NCBI GenBank assembly: GCA_944326525.1
Contig: CALVEG010000008.1
Coordinates: 1 to 64,000 of the forward strand
Direction: 5' to 3'
Length of the DNA stretch: 64,000 bases
Source of the DNA: Candidatus Gastranaerophilales bacterium
GTDB taxonomy: Bacteria; Cyanobacteriota; Vampirovibrionia; Gastranaerophilales; Gastranaerophilaceae
The position numbers and the translations under genes are program-made. Position 1 is the first letter of the stretch, and each line of letters opens with the position of its first letter. The notes beneath the pieces are model-generated. The model worked only from the letters and a program-made list of their open reading frames with translations, had not been told where the DNA came from and searched no databases. Positions 8,918 through 16,045 of this stretch are shown here, piece after piece.

Positions 8918-10336
8918 ATGGAAGACGCTTTTCAAAACGAAACCATTGATGCACAGAGAGCTTTGAAAGCGAAAAAAATGAAAGTATTTATTACTTTCGC
9001 AGCTGGCATGGCAGGTCTTTTATTTGGGCTTGATATCGGTGTAATAGCAGGTGCATTACCTTTTATTACAACTCATTTTGATCTTTCAAGCAGACTGCAG
9101 GAATGGGTAGTTTCTACAATGATGCTGGGGGCTGCATTAGGTGCGATTTCTACAGGATGGATTTCCTTTAGATTAGGCAGAAAAACAAGCTTAACCGCCG
9201 GCGCTGCCTTATTTGTTCTGGGATCTTTAGGTTCTGCTATGGCTCCAAATGTTGCAATACTTTTAATTTCGAGAGTTTTGCTCGGATTTGCTGTTGGTAT
9301 TGCTTCTTATGTAGCACCTTTATATCTTTCTGAAATGTCTGAGAAAGAAAATAGAGGAAAACTTATTTCTATGTATCAGATGATGGTGACTATAGGTATT
9401 TTAGTTGCTTTTATTTCTGATACTATATTCAGTTATGGCGGACATTGGAGAATGATGCTCGGGATTATAAGTTTGCCGGCATTGTTATTAATGATTTCCG
9501 TCTTCGGGCTTCCTGACAGCCCAAGATGGCTTGCTTCTAAAGGAAAATTTGAAAAAGCAAAAGATATCCTTAGAATGCTTAACACTACTGATGCTAAAGC
9601 TGATAGTGAATTAGCTGAAATTCACGAAAGCTTGAAGGTTAAGCAAGAAGGATGGAGTTTATTTAAAGAAAACAAAAACGTACGGCGTGCTGTTTATCTC
9701 GGAATGCTATTGCAGGCAATGCAACAATTTACGGGGATGAACGTAATTTTATATTATGCTCCGCAGATATTTAAACATGCCGGATTTGCGAATACCGAAC
9801 AGCAGATGATTGCTACCGTAATTTGCGGTGCAACTAACGTTCTGGCGACCCTGATTGCAATGAAAACTGTAGACAAACAGGGACGAAAACCTGTTTTGAA
9901 AATTGGGTTTGCAGGGATTGCGCTTGGAACTTTCTTGCTCGGTGTTTGTTTGTTTATGATTAATGCAGGATTTAGCGCTCTTTGGATTTCGATTTTCGCC
10001 ATTTTAATGACGTTATTCACTATCGCAAGTTTTGCTATGAGCGCAGGACCTGTTGTATGGATTTTGTGTTCCGAAATTCAACCGCTTAAAAGTCGTGACT
10101 TTGGGGTAGCTTGTTCTACAACTACCAACTGGATTGTCAATATGATTATCGGAGCTACTTTCCTCACATTAATCAATACTTTCGGTATTGCAGTTACCTT
10201 CTGGATTTATACTTGTTTGAACGTATTGTTCGTTGTCCTGACGATTTTACTTATCCCTGAAACTAAGGGAATTTCGCTGGAAAATATTGAAAAGAATCTT
10301 ATGGAAGGCAAGCGGCTGCGAGATATCGGTGTATAA
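8918..10336 (+). CDS. galP: MFS sugar:H+ symporter, GalP-type
   Basis: A 472-residue, 12-helix inner-membrane transporter expected to import galactose with protons. Diagnostic blocks of the sugar porter family are all present: [18 protein letters not shown] in helix 1, [45 protein letters not shown], and [12 protein letters not shown]. From memory these blocks and the C-terminal LRDIG tail run almost residue for residue with E. coli GalP, closer than expected for such distant phyla. AGAAGGAG precedes the ATG. Its divergent placement beside galK supports galactose as substrate. A strong terminator follows. Confidence 0.9.
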   Translation: MEDAFQNETIDAQRALKAKKMKVFITFAAGMAGLLFGLDIGVIAGALPFITTHFDLSSRLQEWVVSTMMLGAALGAISTGWISFRLGRKTSLTAGAALFVLGSLGSAMAPNVAILLISRVLLGFAVGIASYVAPLYLSEMSEKENRGKLISMYQMMVTIGILVAFISDTIFSYGGHWRMMLGIISLPALLLMISVFGLPDSPRWLASKGKFEKAKDILRMLNTTDAKADSELAEIHESLKVKQEGWSLFKENKNVRRAVYLGMLLQAMQQFTGMNVILYYAPQIFKHAGFANTEQQMIATVICGATNVLATLIAMKTVDKQGRKPVLKIGFAGIALGTFLLGVCLFMINAGFSALWISIFAILMTLFTIASFAMSAGPVVWILCSEIQPLKSRDFGVACSTTTNWIVNMIIGATFLTLINTFGIAVTFWIYTCLNVLFVVLTILLIPETKGISLENIEKNLMEGKRLRDIGV

Positions 10337-10341
10337 AAACG

Positions 10342-10378
10342 AAAAAAGAGCGATGGCTATAGACGTCGCTCTTTTTTT
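10342..10378. terminator. Bidirectional terminator between galP and galM
   Basis: The stem AAAAAAGAGCGA/TCGCTCTTTTTT encloses a 12-base loop, with T7 on the plus side and the matching A6 on the other. It ends both the plus-strand galP transcript and the minus-strand galM transcript, which converge here. Confidence 0.9.
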
Positions 10379-10379
10379 A

Positions 10380-11408
10380 TCAGTTGAATTTATAAATTAT
10401 ATTTTTATCAAAAATTTCGCCTGCTTTTATAATTGGTTTTAAGAAATTGTCGTGTTTAAATGAATTTGGGAAATACTGGCATTCCAAACAAAATCCGCAC
10501 CGTTTATCAATTTTTATATCATTTCTACTTTCAAATTCGATGTCAAGATAATTTCCGCTATAAAACTGAAGTCCAGGAAAATCAGTCAAAACTTCCAATT
10601 TTATCCCGCTTTCTTCTGAATAAGCTTGAGCAACAGATTTAATTCCACTATCATAGTCTTTAACAACCCAATTATTGTCAAAGCCTTTACCGAATTTTAT
10701 CTGCTCAAAGTCGCATTCAATATCATCTCCGATTTTTTTGAAATTTCTAAAATCCATCGGAGTGTTTTCCACAGAACAAATTTTACCGTTTGGAAGTGAA
10801 TTTTCGTCATTCTCCGTATAATAATCTGAATTTATCTTTACATACTGTTCTAAAACATCGCCTTTACCGTCAAGGTTAAAATAAGTGTGATTTGTCGGGT
10901 TGAAAACAGTATCATTATCTGACTGTGCTTTATAGTTTATTTTCAGAGAAAAATCTTCTATTGTATAGGTAACTTTTATTTGCAAATTCCCGGGATATCC
11001 TTCTTCGCCGTTGGGGCTTAGGTATGAAAATTCGATACCGTTATCAATTTGTTTAAAATCCCAGACTTTTTTATTTAATCCTGAAAAACCTCCGTGAATA
11101 TGGTTGCTGCCTTCATTTTGGGATAGTTGAATTATTTCATCTCCGATTTTTACAAGCCCGTCTTCAATACGGTTTGCAATGCGTCCGACTGTGGCACCTA
11201 AAAATTTGTCGGATTTTATATAATCCTCTAAATTTTTGTAACCTAATACAATATCAGTCATTTTGCCGGTTTTATCAGGTACCCTAATCGAAAGTACAGA
11301 TGCTCCGTAATTTGTTAATTCAACAGATATTTGGGAGTTTTGCATAGTAAATGAAAATATTTCTTTATTTCCAACAACTCCTAATTTATTTATCAAAATA
11401 TCAACCAT
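10380..11408 (-). CDS. galM: Aldose 1-epimerase (mutarotase)
   Basis: Interconverts beta- and alpha-galactose so that GalK receives its substrate. The 342-residue protein has the family landmarks GRIANRI near residue 75, NEGSNHIHGG near 97-106, NPTNHTYFNL with the catalytic His near 172, TDFPGLQFYSGN near 280, and CLECQYFPN near 311 where the Glu acts as base. No signal peptide, so it is cytoplasmic. It is convergent with galP rather than in the galK operon. The ribosome site is weak. Confidence 0.94.
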   Translation of the reverse strand: MVDILINKLGVVGNKEIFSFTMQNSQISVELTNYGASVLSIRVPDKTGKMTDIVLGYKNLEDYIKSDKFLGATVGRIANRIEDGLVKIGDEIIQLSQNEGSNHIHGGFSGLNKKVWDFKQIDNGIEFSYLSPNGEEGYPGNLQIKVTYTIEDFSLKINYKAQSDNDTVFNPTNHTYFNLDGKGDVLEQYVKINSDYYTENDENSLPNGKICSVENTPMDFRNFKKIGDDIECDFEQIKFGKGFDNNWVVKDYDSGIKSVAQAYSEESGIKLEVLTDFPGLQFYSGNYLDIEFESRNDIKIDKRCGFCLECQYFPNSFKHDNFLKPIIKAGEIFDKNIIYKFN

Positions 11409-11458
11409 AACTTTCTTATTCTAACATATTAAGCTTTATCGGGCAATATTGATACCTT

Positions 11459-12811
11459 TTATTCTATTAGCGTATTAAAATTCTCATTAATACGATTTAA
11501 CATTTGAATTATTTCAGAATGTTTTTTATAATAATTGCCTCTATATTTCTCATTCGCACTCAAAGTTAAGTATTTGGTCAATAGTCTATAAAACTTACAT
11601 AATTCTTTAATTGAAGTATTATTTTTTTGTCTAAGTTCTTTTGAAGAAGATTTAATCAAAAGATTACACAATTCATTCAAATCATCTCTTAAGTCGTTTT
11701 TGTACTGTGAGTCTGGTGTATTCCAGATTTTTATTTTCCTATCCCTATATATCGGATCCGTAAGGTAACTGTTTAATACATCCCTTTTAAATTTTGCATT
11801 AAAATTACCTTTATTTGACATTATTGTATCTATCAAATCAAACCAAACAAGCTGTTTTTCCCTTGGAATATCCGTGTCATTTAATATTGCATTTGCAGCG
11901 TTAATTGTATTTTTTAGTTCTGACGAGGCGCCGATTGTAGCGTATTCTTTAAAACCAGTATGCCATAAAATATCTTCAACTATATTGGATATTGATTTTG
12001 TGTTTGAATTCAAAATTAAGGGATGAGATAGAGTTGTTTCATCAAAAAGTTCAAGAATATTAAAAATATCTGCAGTGTGAATGTTTCTATTTCTGTTTCC
12101 CCATACAAGATCGGATTTGAATAAATGTTCAGCACCCTTCAATGAATCACCTGAGATACAATAATCCATCAAAACATATTGCTTATTTGATTTTTCAACA
12201 ACGTCTCTACTTAAGTTCTTTGATTTTAAATATTCTAAAAAAGTTTCCAACCCTTCATCATCTTTAATTTTTTCAAATATAAATTTGTAGTTCTTTTGAT
12301 AGTTTGTTGCATAAGGATTGAAATAACGCTTTGCTCTTGACATCGGAATATTTATAACATTTTCTTCCCCTAGTTTTGTCGCTAAGGATTTACAAATACT
12401 CGATAAAGAGCGGCCAATTGATAATATAACGTAATTATTCTCACCGAATTCAAAATTAAGTGCTGTTTCTACACATTCTGCAATGTATGCATGAAGCTCT
12501 CCAATTGATTTCAATTTAGATGGATTATTCATAACCAAAGTATTAAATTCATTTCTTAAAGTATTTATTTGGTTGGCAGATAATTGCAAATATTCTTCTT
12601 TGGTAAAATTTTTAAATACCTTTAAAGGATCCGTATGGATGTGCGCAAAAAAGTTGTAAGGTAAAACTCCGGTAAAACTTAAAGCTTGTTGAGATTTAAA
12701 ATAGTCAGGTTTAGAATATAGGCTTAAAGTTTCTGTTTTTTTATCGCTTATCAGTTTGCGATTATATGTTTTATTATAGGGGGTATTAAAATTTATTTTA
12801 TTGATTTGCAT
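11459..12811 (-). CDS. Motif-tagged protein with a possible phosphoribosyltransferase-like core
   Basis: A 450-residue protein of unrecognised family. It begins MQINKINFNTPYNK and reaches ALSFTG at residues 43-48, the N-terminal tag shared with other proteins here. Two later blocks are suggestive: YVILSIGRSLSSICKSLA (127-144) and YVLMDYCISGDSLKGAEHL (212-230). The second resembles the PRPP loop of type I phosphoribosyltransferases (hydrophobic strand, Asp, then S-G-x-S), and the first resembles their pyrophosphate loop. The rest is helical and polar. No Shine-Dalgarno is seen. It is divergent from the metallopeptidase-like gene, with a long inverted repeat between them. The enzyme reading is tentative. 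Confidence 0.6.
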   Translation of the reverse strand: MQINKINFNTPYNKTYNRKLISDKKTETLSLYSKPDYFKSQQALSFTGVLPYNFFAHIHTDPLKVFKNFTKEEYLQLSANQINTLRNEFNTLVMNNPSKLKSIGELHAYIAECVETALNFEFGENNYVILSIGRSLSSICKSLATKLGEENVINIPMSRAKRYFNPYATNYQKNYKFIFEKIKDDEGLETFLEYLKSKNLSRDVVEKSNKQYVLMDYCISGDSLKGAEHLFKSDLVWGNRNRNIHTADIFNILELFDETTLSHPLILNSNTKSISNIVEDILWHTGFKEYATIGASSELKNTINAANAILNDTDIPREKQLVWFDLIDTIMSNKGNFNAKFKRDVLNSYLTDPIYRDRKIKIWNTPDSQYKNDLRDDLNELCNLLIKSSSKELRQKNNTSIKELCKFYRLLTKYLTLSANEKYRGNYYKKHSEIIQMLNRINENFNTLIE

Positions 12812-12821
12812 AGCACAAGTC

Positions 12822-12876
12822 TAAAAACTTATAAATAAAAAATTTTGTTAGCAAAAAAAATATTTATAAGTTTTTA
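12822..12876. promoter_or_regulatory. Perfect 16-base inverted repeat between divergent genes
   Basis: The arm at 12822-12837 is the exact reverse complement of 12861-12876, with a 23-base spacer. The arms start 10 bases from the minus-strand ATG (12811) and end 7 bases before the plus-strand ATG (12884). Each arm contains TATAAG read towards its own gene, compatible with a -10 box. Its symmetry suggests one regulator or one shared promoter structure controlling both genes. Confidence 0.6.
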
Positions 12877-12883
12877 ACAGAAT

Positions 12884-13591
12884 ATGAAAATTTCATTTAA
12901 CTCTTGCTCTATTACTAATTCTTGTATTTATCATAAGTTGAATTCTTTGTTTAGACCTGCAAAAAGCGAGGCGGATGTTTTTTGCCGAACACCAAAGTTT
13001 GAAAATTTACAATTTTTCAAATGTAAAACTATAAAAGAGGCCTCCGATTTTGCAGAAAAAAATTTCAATATCTTAAATTTTGACGTAAACAATTTGCCCG
13101 ATGCAAACCTGATGAATTCAATTATGACAAAAATTTTTAATATAACTGAAGGTCAGGCGAAGTACCCTCCTGTTGTTTCTCTGAAACGTCAAAAAGGCTC
13201 AAGATTCACTGGTGAGTGCGGCGATATTTATATAAGTATCATAAAAAATAAAAAGATAGCAGATATACTAATTCACGAAATCGGGCATTATAACCACCAG
13301 TTATGTTCTAAGAATTATTTTAAAATGGGAAAACTAAGCGAAATTGAAGCTGATGGGATTACAGATTTAAGCATATATGACAAGTTTATGAATGACAGAA
13401 AATCTTTAAAGCTCATAAAAAAATATATTTGTCCCTATGCGACCTCTTCACCTGCAGAATTTGTCGCTTGCACTTTTGAAAAAATAATTAACGGGAAACA
13501 ACTTCCGCCCGAAATTTATGATCTTTACAGCAAATATGAAGGACCTTTTGCCGATATTTTCAAGAGAAATCTTTCGATTAAGCAGGTCTGA
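12884..13591 (+). CDS. Putative zinc metallopeptidase (HEIGH motif)
   Basis: A 235-residue protein with the zinc-binding motif ILIHEIGHYNHQ (HExxH at residues 131-135). SPAEFVACTFE around 189-199 could give the third zinc ligand (Glu192), a gluzincin-like arrangement. The N-terminus begins MKISFNS; it is Cys/Asn-rich and lacks a signal peptide or clear membrane segment. No known peptidase family is recognised. No Shine-Dalgarno precedes the ATG, as for its divergent neighbour. Two other proteins in the window (at 30483 and 34116) also carry HExxH on different backbones. Confidence 0.6.
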   Translation: MKISFNSCSITNSCIYHKLNSLFRPAKSEADVFCRTPKFENLQFFKCKTIKEASDFAEKNFNILNFDVNNLPDANLMNSIMTKIFNITEGQAKYPPVVSLKRQKGSRFTGECGDIYISIIKNKKIADILIHEIGHYNHQLCSKNYFKMGKLSEIEADGITDLSIYDKFMNDRKSLKLIKKYICPYATSSPAEFVACTFEKIINGKQLPPEIYDLYSKYEGPFADIFKRNLSIKQV

Positions 13592-13677
13592 TATTCTATG
13601 CTTTTGATATTTCATAAACATTTTATTAAAAACAAAGGTCGAAATCGGTATAAAATAAAAATAATTAGATTTTCAGA

Positions 13678-13705
13678 TTGACAACACTATTGCATTTGAT
13701 ATAAA
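13678..13705 (+). promoter_or_regulatory. Sigma-70-type promoter of tRNA-Gln
   Basis: TTGACA (13678-13683), a 16-base spacer and TATAAA (13700-13705) lie 26 bases before the tRNA. Both boxes are near consensus. Confidence 0.8.
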
Positions 13706-13731
13706 ATCGTCATGTGAAAATTAGGTACTAT

Positions 13732-13802
13732 TCCCGGATCGTCTAGTGGCAGGACTGAAGATTCTGGCTCTTCCAACGGTGGTTCGAATCCATCTCCGGG
13801 AA
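13732..13802 (+). tRNA. tRNA-Gln (anticodon CTG)
   Basis: Acceptor TCCCGGA pairs with TCCGGGA, followed by discriminator A. The anticodon stem GAAGA/TCTTC encloses loop TTCTGGC, giving CTG. The T-arm loop TTCGAAT is standard. CCA is not encoded. The 71-base length is compact. Confidence 0.95.
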
Positions 13803-13933
13803 TTTTTTGTTTTTATATAAAGGATTTACGATGAAAGTCGCGCAAAATTATACCCGGTATCAATCTGCAAAATCAAATATCGCTTTTAATAGCTGTATTT
13901 TAATGTCCAGTTCGTTGTCTATAGAATAAATTG

Positions 13934-13956
13934 TAGGTTGGGCATACTTGCCCAAC
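13934..13956 (+). repeat. GTAGGTTGGG palindrome, copy 1
   Basis: GTAGGTTGGGCA, a short loop and TGCCCAAC form a stem (13937-13944 with 13949-13956). It is the same core as copies at 14121, 14211 and 14997. Confidence 0.75.
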
Positions 13957-14120
13957 AACACTAAATATTAGCAGTAGGAAGCTGTGTGATGCAGTATTCA
14001 TAAACTGGCTTAAATCGGACTTTATTAAGAGACAAAATTTCAAAAAACATTTTTTAAATTAGGCTAGGACTTCCAAAATCCAAGAAAATTCCGTGTCCAA
14101 TTAATGTCCTATTAATCCTT

Positions 14121-14143
14121 GTTGGGCTGAAAGCCCAACCTAC
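14121..14143 (-). repeat. GTAGGTTGGG palindrome, copy 2 (inverted)
   Basis: Read on the minus strand it is GTAGGTTGGGCTTTC followed by AGCCCAAC. It has the same core and stem as copy 1, in opposite orientation. Confidence 0.75.
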
Positions 14144-14210
14144 GAAACTCCTTTTTTTATTATATTCGAAAACTTGCCTACTGACCGATTACGTTTTTAG
14201 GGGGACATTT

Positions 14211-14226
14211 CAGAAAGCCCAACCTA
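14211..14226 (-). repeat. GTAGGTTGGG palindrome, partial copy 3
   Basis: The 5' half only, GTAGGTTGGGCTTTCT on the minus strand, identical to copy 2 over the first 15 bases. The pairing half is missing. Confidence 0.6.
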
Positions 14227-14321
14227 CTTACTCGTTCGGAAACTTTACAAACTTTTTTACAATTCCTTTACAAATAGCAAAAAAAAAATTTTCCAGTTTT
14301 AGAATATCACAAGGAGGTTTT

Positions 14322-14954
14322 ATGCAAATAAATTCTATTACAAATAATTTCAATATAAATACCCAAAATCGTAATTATTTTTCAAAAAATGAATCTCATG
14401 TAGCATTTGGTTCCAGAGAAGATGTTCTTGGGTATACCTCTAAAATTGCTTTAAAACATATAGATGAAAAAAATCTTTATAAAGCAAAAGTTAAAAAAAT
14501 AATAAAAGATGCTATAAAAAATTGTGATGTTAAAATACTTTTTGAAGCAGTAGGCCTTAAAGCAAAAAGAGATTTATTTGGCAAGTACACCGTTTCCGGA
14601 TATGGAAAGGGTGGTGGTGCTGCTCATGATTTCTCAGAGCTTGGTGTTGATGAAAATAAATTGTTAAAAAATATAAAAAGAATAACAGGTACTGCTGATT
14701 TTAGAGCATCAAATGCTACTGATTTGGGCAGTCTTAAACAGATAGATGGAGATCTTTGGTTAGCTTCTGACAAAAGCACACCACAAGAGAGATGCTTTAA
14801 CTTTATTACACATAAAGGTAAAACAAAATATTTTCTTAGTAAACCTTGTATTCCCGGGTCTTATACTACATCTAATTTAGATTACCCTCCTAACTATTAC
14901 GATCATGAATGGAAACCACGTCCTGAAGACTATCGCCCTTCTATATTTTTTTAA
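14322..14954 (+). CDS. Motif-tagged protein of unknown function
   Basis: A 210-residue protein starting MQINSITNNFNINTQ and carrying HVAFGS at residues 26-31, a textbook example of the N-terminal tag described in the findings. A lysine-rich helical part (45-75) follows, then a Gly-rich block SGYGKGGGAAHDF (about 92-104). The C-terminus is rich in Tyr, Pro and Asp. No family, membrane segment or signal peptide is recognised. The Shine-Dalgarno AAGGAGG is perfect. A palindrome copy lies 40 bases after its stop. Confidence 0.7.
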   Translation: MQINSITNNFNINTQNRNYFSKNESHVAFGSREDVLGYTSKIALKHIDEKNLYKAKVKKIIKDAIKNCDVKILFEAVGLKAKRDLFGKYTVSGYGKGGGAAHDFSELGVDENKLLKNIKRITGTADFRASNATDLGSLKQIDGDLWLASDKSTPQERCFNFITHKGKTKYFLSKPCIPGSYTTSNLDYPPNYYDHEWKPRPEDYRPSIFF

Positions 14955-14996
14955 CCAGCAATATAATAAAAGAACATTATCAGTCATACAAAGCTT

Positions 14997-15020
14997 GTAG
15001 GTTGGGGTTTCTACCCCAAC
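14997..15020 (+). repeat. GTAGGTTGGG palindrome, copy 4
   Basis: GTAGGTTGGGGTTTC then TACCCCAAC. The stem GTTGGGGT/ACCCCAAC carries compensatory changes relative to copies 1 and 2 (GGGC/GCCC becomes GGGG/CCCC), which argues that the fold is what is conserved. Confidence 0.75.
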
Positions 15021-15068
15021 GCAAAGTGTACAAAAATAATCAAACCATCTGAAACAAAAAATCAAACC

Positions 15069-15530
15069 ATGTGTTTTTTTTACAATAGCCTCAGAAAGAT
15101 TGAATATAAAGGACTCTTTAATCCTAAAGTCTCCGTTGAAGATGCTCGGGCTGTTGTTGAAGCTAAAAATTCAAATTTATTTAAATCTTTTTTTGAAAAA
15201 TATGACGGGATTGCAGTGTTTAATTTGAACAAAAAAAAGAGTTCTGACAAGTATTTTATTAGTTTGAATTTTAAATATTCTGAACCTGAAACGAAAAAAG
15301 GATTTGCTGCAAAGTTTTTGAGCGGGGTAAAGAAAATCTTTACACCTAAAAAAAGCCAATATAATGAAATTTGTATATATTCAAATGAAAATAATTTTCC
15401 GGCTAACGCCTCTTGGAAACTTGCCTATGATGTTCAATTTCTAAATTTGGAAAAAATTGAAAAACAAATCGAATATAAAAAACAAGAAGAAGCAACTCTT
15501 AAACTTTTGAATTCTATGATTGATAAATAG
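15069..15530 (+). CDS. Hypothetical protein, probably 5'-truncated
   Basis: A 153-residue frame from an ATG with no ribosome site. The frame stays open upstream to about 14970, straight through palindrome copy 4, without any start codon. The protein is basic and mixed alpha/beta (KVSVEDARAVVEAKNSNLFKS; C-terminal helix with KQIEYKKQEEATLKLL). No family is recognised. The simplest reading is a gene that lost its 5' end when the palindrome-containing segment was inserted, possibly once continuous with a tagged N-terminus. Confidence 0.45.
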   Translation: MCFFYNSLRKIEYKGLFNPKVSVEDARAVVEAKNSNLFKSFFEKYDGIAVFNLNKKKSSDKYFISLNFKYSEPETKKGFAAKFLSGVKKIFTPKKSQYNEICIYSNENNFPANASWKLAYDVQFLNLEKIEKQIEYKKQEEATLKLLNSMIDK

Positions 15531-15694
15531 CAAGAAGTGTGACTCGTATGGCGCACCTTTTAACCCTTTAACCTTTTAAATCGTGATTACTTCCTTGGTT
15601 GTTTTGTAAATTTTTATATACAAAGAGGGATTTTAAGTAAATTATTTACATGTTTGAATTTTAAATAGAAGTCACATAAAATATAGGTGCTTAA

Positions 15695-16027
15695 ATGAAC
15701 ATAAACCCGATAAAAAGCCAATATGTAAGTTCAAACCTGCCAACTTCAGGCGAAAAACTTAAAAAAGCCTCTCAACCTGCATTTACAAGTTACTATGAAA
15801 TTGACGGAAATAGCGTAATCTCAAGGGAGCAGGTATTTACGCTCGGAACTTTGATGAATAATTTTTGGCTGCAAGATACAAGAAATACGTTTAATGAGAT
15901 TAAGCGTAAAAACGTAATGGGTAAATTTACGGTAAGAGTAAACGATTTGAAAGACAAGGCTTTTGAAGATATTATGCAACGGAATAATATCAAATTTAAT
16001 AAAACCGATAGAAAAATTTATTATTAA
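15695..16027 (+). CDS. Small motif-tagged protein
   Basis: A 110-residue protein. It opens MNINPIKSQYVSSN and carries QPAFTSYYEIDG near residues 27-38, again the N-terminal tag (M-x-I-x-x-I … A-F-x-S). The rest is a charged, probably helical domain ending in KIYY. No membrane segment. The ribosome site is weak (AGGTGC). It lies tail to tail with mnmG, 18 bases apart. Confidence 0.6.
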   Translation: MNINPIKSQYVSSNLPTSGEKLKKASQPAFTSYYEIDGNSVISREQVFTLGTLMNNFWLQDTRNTFNEIKRKNVMGKFTVRVNDLKDKAFEDIMQRNNIKFNKTDRKIYY

Positions 16028-16045
16028 TCGCTAATTAAAAAAATA

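Larger units (their letters stand above)
13803..14321. other. Gene-free stretch with palindromic repeats
   Basis: No credible reading frame. It contains three members of a GTAGGTTGGG palindrome family: a full copy at 13934-13956, an inverted copy at 14121-14143 and a half copy at 14211-14226. The first two face each other about 190 bases apart, like the ends of a small non-autonomous element. The last part is the leader of the next gene. Confidence 0.6.
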
